Assembly: GCA_023405815.1 (NCBI GenBank)
Contig: JAEXXM010000066.1
Coordinates: forward strand, 1-19,924
Direction: 5' to 3'
Origin: Pseudomonadota bacterium
GTDB lineage: Bacteria; Pseudomonadota; Alphaproteobacteria; Rhizobiales; Hyphomicrobiaceae
DNA length: 19,924 bases
The translations under genes were made by a program, and so were the position numbers. Below are positions 15,184 through 19,924 of this stretch, piece by piece. Position 1 is the stretch's first letter; each line of letters opens with the position of its first letter. Below the pieces are notes generated by a model. It searched no databases. It was not told the origin of the DNA and saw nothing but the letters and a program-made list of their open reading frames with translations.

Positions 15184-15198
15184 GCAACGACTGTGCCA
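15184..15198 (-). promoter_or_regulatory. Sigma-54 (-24/-12) promoter of nifHDKENX
   Basis: On the minus strand it reads TGGCAC-AGTCG-TTGC followed by AAAA, an exact RpoN consensus. The predicted start is near 15172. A GCAAAA-N5-TTTTGC inverted repeat (15169-15185) overlaps the -12 box and the start region. Confidence 0.92.
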
Positions 15199-15267
15199 GC
15201 AGTTTCGGAGGCGAAAACTGTGCGTCTTTACATGATGTTAGGCTGCCGGTGCCGGTGTGTTGCGACT

Positions 15268-15283
15268 TGTTCTAAACCCGACA
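15268..15283. promoter_or_regulatory. NifA upstream activator sequence, nifH-proximal
   Basis: TGT-TCTAAACCCG-ACA matches TGT-N10-ACA. Its centre is about 104 bp upstream of the predicted nifH start. Read on the other strand it is TGTCGGGTTTAGAACA, sharing TGTCGGRTTT with the 18-bp elements upstream of iscA and bfd. Confidence 0.8.
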
Positions 15284-15318
15284 TTGGGGTGATGGCGGGC
15301 GACATCGCGGACCCGCTC

Positions 15319-15334
15319 TGTATGAAAGGACACA
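15319..15334. promoter_or_regulatory. NifA upstream activator sequence, distal to nifH, proximal to divergent operon
   Basis: TGT-ATGAAAGGAC-ACA matches TGT-N10-ACA. Its centre is 51 bp from the other site and about 110 bp upstream of the predicted start of the plus-strand operon. It could serve the divergent promoter, nifH, or both. Confidence 0.72.
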
Positions 15335-15410
15335 ACCGCTCCAGCGCACCTGCACGAGAGAAACTGCGGCTTGCTTGGCGATTTTGGCGCCACACCCGCA
15401 TGAGGTTCGC

Positions 15411-15425
15411 TGGTACGAGGCTTGC
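15411..15425 (+). promoter_or_regulatory. Sigma-54-like promoter of the divergent receiver-rhodanese-TPR operon
   Basis: TGGTAC-GAGGC-TTGC, followed by T, keeps the invariant GG and GC with correct spacing and differs from the RpoN consensus by one base (T for C in the -24 box). The predicted start is near 15437, giving a leader of about 22 nt. It lies within an upstream-extended frame of the next gene, which argues for the ATG at 15459. Confidence 0.7.
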
Positions 15426-15458
15426 TTCGCCAATGGAGGGACATCTGGCGAGGTCAAC

Positions 15459-15902
15459 ATGCAGATTGGGGTCGAATCTTCGCGTGCGGTCGAGAACAAG
15501 CGCATCTTCGTCGTCAACAACGACGAGATCATCCGCTCGGCGCTGCAGTTCATGCTGCACGACGAGAACGAGACGCATGAGCTGACGAGCCTCGAGCACG
15601 CCTACGAGAAGGGGATCGAGTGGAAGCCCGATCTTCTCCTCCTCGGCGTCAACGTCGTGCAGGAGAAGGGCGTCGGCGTGCTGGCCGAGGTCTCGGAGCG
15701 GCTGCCCAGCGCGAAAGTCATGCTGGTGGCTGATTCTGCCGGCGATACGGTGGCGCTCTCGTGCCTCAAGTCCGGGGCGCACGACATCCTGGCCAAGCCG
15801 CTGACGATAGAGAGCGTGCGCTACAAGGTCGACGTGCTGCTCGGGCGGCGCAAGCTGCCGATGATGTCACTCGACATGCTGCAGCCCATCCAGCGCGCGT
15901 AA
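15459..15902 (+). CDS. Receiver-like (CheY-fold) protein lacking the phosphoacceptor aspartate
   Basis: The 147-aa protein looks like a single-domain response regulator: KRIFVVNNDEIIRSALQFML (about 14-33) with the acidic pair D22-E23, then PDLLLLGVNVVQEKGVGVL, VMLVADSAGD and the conserved K113-P114 in DILAKPLTIESV. The beta3 residue that is normally the phosphorylated Asp is G63 (LLGVN in place of LLDVN), so classical phosphorylation is not expected. There is no output domain; a 17-residue tail follows. I use ATG at 15459 because the predicted promoter lies inside the longer frame. The divergent NifA-type promoter and the next two genes (8-bp gap, then an ATGA overlap) make it the first gene of a nif-regulated operon. 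Function is unknown; it may act by protein contacts. Confidence 0.82.
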   Translation: MQIGVESSRAVENKRIFVVNNDEIIRSALQFMLHDENETHELTSLEHAYEKGIEWKPDLLLLGVNVVQEKGVGVLAEVSERLPSAKVMLVADSAGDTVALSCLKSGAHDILAKPLTIESVRYKVDVLLGRRKLPMMSLDMLQPIQRA

Positions 15903-15910
15903 GAACGCCC

Positions 15911-16264
15911 ATGCGGACACGCGTCGCATTCAAGCGCATCGGCATTGCGGACGCACGCCGGCTCATCGAGGGGCGGGATTGCGAGCTGCTCATTCTCGAC
16001 GTGCGCGATAAGCGGAGCTATGCGGCGGGGCATATTCCTGCGGCGCAATCGGCTTCCGATGCGGAGATCTACAGGCTGGTCACAAGCCAACCGAAGCAGC
16101 AGCCCGTGCTCATCTACTGCTATCATGGCAATGCCAGCCAGACCTATGCGCAGACGTTCGTCGACTTCGGCTTCGAAGAGGTCTTCAGTCTCGACGGGGG
16201 CTTCGAGCACTGGCGCGAGGCGGGGGACCTTCCTATCGCAATCCCCTCGGGCGACGGCGCATGA
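15911..16264 (+). CDS. Single-domain rhodanese-like sulfurtransferase
   Basis: Rhodanese domains carry sulfane sulfur as a cysteine persulfide. The 117-aa protein is one rhodanese domain: LLILDVRDKRSYAAGHIPAA (about 26-45) and the active-site loop CYHGNAS (C70-S76), followed by FGFEEVFSLDGGFEHWREAGDLPI. The catalytic C70 is present, and the loop resembles GlpE-type rhodaneses. The start at 15911 is 8 bp after the receiver-like gene; the longer frame only reads through that gene. Its stop overlaps the next start as ATGA. In this setting it may move sulfur for Fe-S or FeMo-co synthesis, but that is inference. Confidence 0.9.
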   Translation: MRTRVAFKRIGIADARRLIEGRDCELLILDVRDKRSYAAGHIPAAQSASDAEIYRLVTSQPKQQPVLIYCYHGNASQTYAQTFVDFGFEEVFSLDGGFEHWREAGDLPIAIPSGDGA

Positions 16265-16740
16265 GCAATGTTCTCGCGATCGAGAAGCTGGTCGATTTCG
16301 GCGCGCTGCCCGAGGACATCGACAATCTCGTGCAGCGCGGCGTTGCAGCCTATCGCACGGATCGCGCCGAGGCCGATCGCTTGTTCCGCGCCGCGCTCGA
16401 TCAGGGGCCCGAGCACCTGCCGCTCTACTTCTGCCTCTACAAGATTCACACCTATCAGGGGAGTCTCGACTGCGCGCTCGAGGCGGCAGAGGCGGGGCTG
16501 CAGGAGGCGTCACGGCAGGCCGGGTGGGACGACGACTACAGAAGATGGACGCCTGCCGGTGCGCGTGTCGACGGGCCGGCACGCTTCGCGCTCTATACGT
16601 TGAAGGCGCTCGCCTTCATCCGGCTGCGCCGCCATGAGCCCGACGAAGCGCGCGACGCTCTCGAACATCTGGCGCGGCTCGACCCGACCGGATCGGTCGG
16701 GTGGCCGGTGGTGGCCGATCTCGCGAACGCAGTGGAATAG
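16261..16740 (+). CDS. Small helical, TPR-like protein of the nif-linked operon
   Basis: This 159-aa protein is likely all-helical. Residues 21-87 (VQRGVAAYRTDRAEADRLFRAALDQGPEHLPLYFCLYKIHTYQGSLDCALEAAEAGL, broken by short turns) resemble two tetratricopeptide-like helix pairs. A third helical region at about 107-145 (ALYTLKALAFIRLRRHEPDEARDALEHLARLDP) has the TPR-like Ala/Leu spacing. No catalytic motif is visible. The start overlaps the rhodanese stop by 4 bp, so co-translation is likely, and the protein may be a partner of the rhodanese or receiver-like protein. It ends 3 bp before the stop of the convergent minus-strand gene. I do not recognise a named family with certainty. Confidence 0.75.
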   Translation: MSNVLAIEKLVDFGALPEDIDNLVQRGVAAYRTDRAEADRLFRAALDQGPEHLPLYFCLYKIHTYQGSLDCALEAAEAGLQEASRQAGWDDDYRRWTPAGARVDGPARFALYTLKALAFIRLRRHEPDEARDALEHLARLDPTGSVGWPVVADLANAVE

Positions 16741-16743
16741 AGG

Positions 16744-17118
16744 TCAGGCCGGGAGGGCGAAAGCGCGGACGGCGATGGGAAAGTCGGCGACGGTCGAAAC
16801 CTCGCTCAGCTTGATCTCCGTCTTGCCGGGACCGACGGAGAAATCGGCGACGACCGTCGTTCCGTCCGCCTTGAAGGCACGGGCGAAACCCGGCGTGCCG
16901 ACAGATGTCGCCTTCACGGGATTGCTCTCGAATGCGGGCTTGTCCGCGTCGGCGAATGCCGGCGACGAAAAGGTGAAGGTCGCAAGGATCTCGCTGCGCT
17001 CGACGGGCGAATCGGCATTTTCCGGCCGCGCCACGGAGTAGAATACGAGCTTGCCGCCCGCGAGCTCGGCCTTGAGGTCGTCCAGGTTCTTGCCGGCAAA
17101 GGCGGCGGCGACGTCCAT
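16744..17118 (-). CDS. Conserved-looking protein of unknown function (124 aa), nif-island
   Basis: I do not recognise this protein. It is 124 aa, starts MDVAAAFAGKNLDDLKAELAGGKLVFYSVARPEN and continues with alternating polar and hydrophobic stretches rich in Val, Phe, Thr and Ala, suggesting a beta-sandwich. There is no signal peptide, no membrane segment and no cysteine. I chose ATG at 17118, with GGAG eight bases upstream; a longer frame would extend into the SIR2-like gene. It is last in the ferredoxin-76aa-SIR2-like-124aa run, 29 bp after the SIR2-like gene, and converges on the TPR-like gene. Reading-frame quality and context support a real gene. Confidence 0.7.
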   Translation of the reverse strand: MDVAAAFAGKNLDDLKAELAGGKLVFYSVARPENADSPVERSEILATFTFSSPAFADADKPAFESNPVKATSVGTPGFARAFKADGTTVVADFSVGPGKTEIKLSEVSTVADFPIAVRAFALPA

Positions 17119-17147
17119 GTGCTTCTCTCCGTCAGTCGATAGTGTGT

Positions 17148-18068
17148 TCAGTGCTGTGCAGCCATCCACTCGCCGTTGGTCGCGGCGCGCGGCTTGATCA
17201 GCCGGCTGGCGAACTCATCGAGCGGCATGTCGATGCGCTCGATGCGCTGCTCGGCGAGGAAGCGTGCCTCGTTGCGCGTCGGGGTCTCGGGGAGCACGGC
17301 CCAATGCTTGTCGGACGAGCGCTTCATGATCTGGCGCGCGAACGTGCGCTCGAGCTGGTTGGCAAAGCGGCAGCCGAGGAACAGGAAGTGGCGGCCGCGG
17401 CGCATGTCCCGCACCGGCTCGGGGATCGGGGTCTGGATGTCGATCTCCGTCAGAACCTCGACGTAGTCGGTGTCTGAGACGAGGAAGTTCGCGGCCGGGC
17501 GAACCGAGCCGAGCGGCTGGTAGAGCAGCGTCGCCCAACGCGCCGCCTCGACCGGCGCGACCGCCGGCGGGGGCATGCCATCGGCGACGCTGGTGGCCGC
17601 GGCGGCGACGTCGACGCGCGTGCCATCGGGCCGCAGGTAGTGCACCCAATGGCCGAAGTGCTCGGACTGGCTGACACCCTGCACGATGCCCCACGACGGA
17701 CGCACGGCGAGCGCCTGCTGAGGCAGATCATCGTACCAGACATGCACGAGCAACGGCAGCTTGGGCTGGACGGCGAAGAACTGGTGCAGCCGGGTGGGTG
17801 GAACGAGCGGCGCAAACGCCTCGCTCATCGCCTTCGCGACAGTCTTGCGATGCTTGAAGTTCTCAATGAACTGCGCGGCTGCGGAAAGGTTGTTGCGGAT
17901 CTTGTGCGGCACGCTCGCCTTGGACGTCAGCCGGCCGACGAGCTGGTCGGCCGACATTGGCAGCGGGCAATCGTCGCCGGTGAGGGCCAGCACGCCCGGA
18001 CCCAGATAAGGGATGAGCATGCCGGCGCCGAGTGCCGATTCGATCGCCTCGAGGCTGCGCAAGCTCAT
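17148..18068 (-). CDS. SIR2-like domain protein with degenerate active site
   Basis: This 306-aa protein resembles the SIR2-like group, a Rossmann-type NAD-binding fold. Supporting segments are LGAGMLIPYLGPGVLALTG (about 13-31, the glycine-rich nucleotide loop), LPLLVHVWYDDLPQQAL (about 104-120, where the family usually has a TTNYD-type catalytic asparagine), and RHFLFLGCRFANQLERTF late in the protein (the family's C-terminal core strand). In this copy the Asn position seems to be W111, and the usual His-Gly is not evident in HWVHYLRPDG. NADase or deacylase activity is therefore doubtful. The start at 18068 overlaps the 76-aa gene as ATGA. Its role in nitrogen fixation is unknown. Confidence 0.72.
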   Translation of the reverse strand: MSLRSLEAIESALGAGMLIPYLGPGVLALTGDDCPLPMSADQLVGRLTSKASVPHKIRNNLSAAAQFIENFKHRKTVAKAMSEAFAPLVPPTRLHQFFAVQPKLPLLVHVWYDDLPQQALAVRPSWGIVQGVSQSEHFGHWVHYLRPDGTRVDVAAAATSVADGMPPPAVAPVEAARWATLLYQPLGSVRPAANFLVSDTDYVEVLTEIDIQTPIPEPVRDMRRGRHFLFLGCRFANQLERTFARQIMKRSSDKHWAVLPETPTRNEARFLAEQRIERIDMPLDEFASRLIKPRAATNGEWMAAQH

Positions 18069-18295
18069 GGGCTCGGCGCTCCGGTGCTCGCGTTGCCCTT
18101 GAGCGATTCGATCTTGGCGCGCGTTACGCGGAACACGCCACGGCCGCCGGACAGCGGCTGATAGTGCGACTTGATCTCCTCGCTCAGCAGGTTGAACCAT
18201 TGCTGCGGGGTCTTGCCGGTCGGCCGTTCGCCGATCTCGGTGACGGTGCCATCCGGCGCGAAGCGGACGTGCACCATGACAATTGCCTCACCCAT
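18065..18295 (-). CDS. Small protein of unknown function (76 aa) between ferredoxin and SIR2-like gene
   Basis: This 76-aa protein starts MGEAIVMVHVRFAPDGTVTEIGERPTGKTPQQWFNLLSEE. It has an N-terminal beta hairpin, a central helix, a second strand region (GGRGVFRVTRAKIESLK) and a loose Ala/Ser/Pro tail. I do not recognise a named family. AAAGGAG lies six bases before the ATG, a good ribosome binding site. It is 18 bp after the ferredoxin gene and overlaps the SIR2-like gene by 4 bp (ATGA), which suggests the two products are needed together. An internal ATG at codon 7 is a possible alternative start. Confidence 0.75.
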   Translation of the reverse strand: MGEAIVMVHVRFAPDGTVTEIGERPTGKTPQQWFNLLSEEIKSHYQPLSGGRGVFRVTRAKIESLKGNASTGAPSP

Positions 18296-18313
18296 TGCAC
18301 TCTCCTTTGGTGT

Positions 18314-18619
18314 CTAGAAGCCCGAGGCAAAGCCCAGGAGCTCCACCGTAACGTTGTCGACGCCGAAGCGCGCCTGGCATGCGAGGCGCGACTTCGACCC
18401 GACGCCGACGATGGTGTCGAGCTTCTCGTTCTCCTCGCGCTGGATCTTGGAAAGGCTGCGGCGCCCGTCGTGCACGAAGATGTGGCACGCGCCGCACTGG
18501 GCTTTGCCATCGCACTTGTGGGCGATCTTCTCCTCGGCCGCGAGCAGGGCGTCGAGCACGCGGGCCCCCTCGACGACGTCCACAGTCTTGCCGGTTGGCA
18601 TGATCGTCATTGTCGGCAT
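18314..18619 (-). CDS. [2Fe-2S] ferredoxin, nif-linked
   Basis: This 101-aa ferredoxin has a beta-grasp fold with the four cluster cysteines C36, C42, C45 (HKCDGKAQCGACHIFV) and C81 (SRLACQ). The C-x5-C-x2-C-x35-C spacing is of the adrenodoxin/ISC-Fdx type rather than the plant photosynthetic type. Related [2Fe-2S] ferredoxins sit in nif clusters, for example FdxD of Rhodobacter capsulatus, where they may protect nitrogenase or carry electrons. GGAGAG precedes the ATG at 18619. It lies 51 bp after the DegT-like gene. I see no consensus sigma-54 site in that gap. Confidence 0.92.
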   Translation of the reverse strand: MPTMTIMPTGKTVDVVEGARVLDALLAAEEKIAHKCDGKAQCGACHIFVHDGRRSLSKIQREENEKLDTIVGVGSKSRLACQARFGVDNVTVELLGFASGF

Positions 18620-18670
18620 CAGCTTCTCTCCATAGAGTTTCTGAATTTCTGCAACTCTTCGGCACGCGTC

Positions 18671-19822
18671 TTAGAGGTAGATGGCGGTGCCCGCGCCCAC
18701 GTTTATCGAGGCGTCCTTCATCGTCCCGATGATGAAGGCAATCTGCTCCTCGGTGAGGTGGGTGTGGAACGGCAGGGCGACGGCGCGGTCGGCAACCTTC
18801 TCAGTGACGAAGAGGCTGCCCCGGCGATAGCCGAACTCCATGTAGCGGCGCTGCAAGTGCAGCGGGTTGCTGTAGGCCGCCGCCTCGATGCTTTCGGTGC
18901 GGAGATCCTCGATGATGGCGTCGCGGCTCGAGCGCGTGAAGCGCGTGCCGAGATGCACGACGTAGAGGAACCAGTGGACCAAATCGACATCGGGGCCGAT
19001 ATAGGGATCCTTGATGCCCTCGAAGGACTGCACGTAGTCGAAAAACCAGCGCTCGGCGCGCTTGCGCTTCTCGAGGATCAACTCGAGCCGTTGCAGCTGG
19101 ACCAGGCCAAGCGCCGCGGACAGCTCGCTCATCGCGCACTGGTATGGAGCCGTGTGTCCGAACACTACGGATGCGCGCTCGTCGGGGCGGCGCCCGCGCA
19201 GGCTGCGCAGCGTCAGTGCATAGTTGTCGTCGTCGGTGACGACCATGCCGCCCTCGCCAGAGGCGATCGGGCTCGGCTGGGAGAAATCAAATACCGACAT
19301 GTCGCCGAAGGTACCGACGAGCCTACCCTGGTAGATCGAGCCGATCGCCTCGGTGGAATCCTCGATCAGCACGACGCCGTGGCGCTCGGCCACTTGGCGC
19401 AACTTGTCCCATGGGGCGGGATGGCCGTTGGTGTTGGCGGCGACGATCGCCGTTGTGCGGCCGCCGATGCAGGCCTCTGCCTTCTCCGGAACGAGCGTGC
19501 CGGCCCAGTAGTCAATGTCGGAGAATATGGGTCTTGCACCCAGGAGGGTGATCGCGTGCGCGGTCTCGCGCCAGGAGTAGGGCGAGGCGACCACCTCGTC
19601 GCGCGGCGAGATGCCAGCCGCGTGCAGGGCTAGAAGCAGCCCCATGGTCCCGCTGGACACCGCCACGGCATGCTTGCGCCCGAGATAGGCGGCAAAGGCC
19701 GCCTCGAAGCGCTGCACGACGGGACCGGCGGAGAGCTGGGGCGACTGCAGCACCCCGCTCACCGCATCGAGCTCGTCCTGCGTGATATCCGGGTCGGAGA
19801 GCGGGATCCACGTCGGCTTCAT
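18671..19822 (-). CDS. DegT/DnrJ/EryC1/StrS-fold protein lacking the catalytic lysine
   Basis: The 383-aa protein has the fold-type I layout of sugar aminotransferases: PDITQDELDAVSGVLQSPQLSAGPVVQRFEAAFAAYLGRKHAVAVSSGT (N-terminal, with the SSGT phosphate-binding motif), the PLP-ring Asp in VLIEDSTEAIGS (D155) and GTFGDMSVFDFSQPSPIASGEGGMVVTDD (171-199). In the last motif active enzymes usually read FSFxxxKxxxxGEGG; here the Schiff-base lysine position is S184. A transaminase activity is thus unlikely. Some family members use His there for dehydration, but Ser is unusual. The start at 19822 overlaps the upstream stop as ATGA. Its role in the nif island is unknown; a PLP-binding or non-catalytic structural role is possible. 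Confidence 0.85.
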   Translation of the reverse strand: MKPTWIPLSDPDITQDELDAVSGVLQSPQLSAGPVVQRFEAAFAAYLGRKHAVAVSSGTMGLLLALHAAGISPRDEVVASPYSWRETAHAITLLGARPIFSDIDYWAGTLVPEKAEACIGGRTTAIVAANTNGHPAPWDKLRQVAERHGVVLIEDSTEAIGSIYQGRLVGTFGDMSVFDFSQPSPIASGEGGMVVTDDDNYALTLRSLRGRRPDERASVVFGHTAPYQCAMSELSAALGLVQLQRLELILEKRKRAERWFFDYVQSFEGIKDPYIGPDVDLVHWFLYVVHLGTRFTRSSRDAIIEDLRTESIEAAAYSNPLHLQRRYMEFGYRRGSLFVTEKVADRAVALPFHTHLTEEQIAFIIGTMKDASINVGAGTAIYL

Positions 19823-19924
19823 GACAACGCCTTGCGGACGGCGACGACGAGGCCGGTCGCTCGCGCTGGATCGTCGGTCAGGCGCCAGCAGTGGTCGGCG
19901 CCGTCGACGAGGTAGAGGCTGTAG
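19819..19924 (-). CDS. C-terminal end of an unknown protein (partial)
   Basis: The minus strand is open from the right edge to a TGA at 19819-19821 that overlaps the DegT-like start as ATGA. The visible 34 residues end ...VDGADHCWRLTDDPARATGLVVAVRKALS. The ATGA coupling and codon use resemble the neighbouring operon joints, so a real gene end is likely. The fragment is too short to assign a family. Confidence 0.5.
   Translation of the reverse strand, partial: YSLYLVDGADHCWRLTDDPARATGLVVAVRKALS

Noticed and set aside
15375..15458. Longer N-terminus for the receiver-like protein
   Set aside because: The extension would cover the predicted sigma-54 promoter and has no similarity to the receiver fold; the ATG at 15459 fits better.
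18640..18670. Possible sigma-54 site upstream of the [2Fe-2S] ferredoxin (a TTGC with a GTGCC-like stretch on the minus strand)
   Set aside because: The -24 GG is missing at the right spacing, so it does not meet the RpoN consensus. The ferredoxin may be transcribed from further upstream.
1..19924. Mobile elements, tRNA attachment sites or CRISPR repeats marking the nif island
   Set aside because: No transposase, integrase, terminal repeat, tRNA or spaced direct repeats could be seen in this window.

Overview
This 19.9 kb window is a nitrogen-fixation (nif) island from a high-GC alphaproteobacterium. The best-supported placement is Hyphomicrobiales (Rhizobiales sensu lato): it carries an Irr-type Fur-family regulator with the GCPW heme motif and the HHH motif, a nifHDKENX operon in alphaproteobacterial order, and NifA/sigma-54 promoters. 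I cannot fix the genus from sequence alone. Almost every base is coding. I see no insertion sequences, tRNAs, rRNAs or CRISPR arrays.

Layout on the minus strand, from about 15.2 kb down to 1. (1) nifH-nifD-nifK-nifE-nifN-nifX-DUF269-DUF683-fdxB-nifQ-irr is one long co-directional run behind a sigma-54 promoter at 15184-15198. It encodes the Mo-nitrogenase, the FeMo-cofactor scaffold and delivery proteins, a ferredoxin, the Mo donor NifQ and an iron/heme regulator. (2) bfd-bfr, a bacterioferritin-associated ferredoxin plus bacterioferritin, sits behind its own sigma-54 promoter at 5006-5020. (3) iscA/hesB-nifU(short)-nifS-nifV-cysE sits behind a third sigma-54 promoter at 3888-3902. It supplies Fe-S assembly, homocitrate and O-acetylserine/cysteine; cysE runs off the left edge.

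To the right of nifH, a divergent plus-strand operon (15459-16740) encodes a receiver-like protein lacking the phosphoacceptor Asp, a single-domain rhodanese and a TPR-like protein. It starts from its own sigma-54-like promoter, so it appears to belong to the NifA regulon. Facing it is a minus-strand run from the right edge: the C-terminal end of an unknown protein, a DegT-fold protein lacking the Schiff-base lysine, a [2Fe-2S] ferredoxin, a 76-aa unknown, a degenerate SIR2-like protein and a 124-aa unknown.

The genes read as one metabolic unit. Iron is stored and released (Bfr/Bfd, possibly sensed by Irr). Sulfur is mobilised (CysE, NifS, perhaps the rhodanese). Clusters are assembled (IscA, short NifU). 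FeMo-co is built (NifV, NifE, NifN, NifX, NifQ, FdxB) and inserted into NifDK, and NifH passes electrons. The most interesting parts are: the accessory genes flanking nifH, three of which look like catalytically altered members of well-known enzyme or signalling folds; a near-identical 18-bp element placed almost identically upstream of two sigma-54 promoters and related to the nifH upstream activator site; and a series of hairpins directly after the nifH, nifD, nifK and nifN stop codons.
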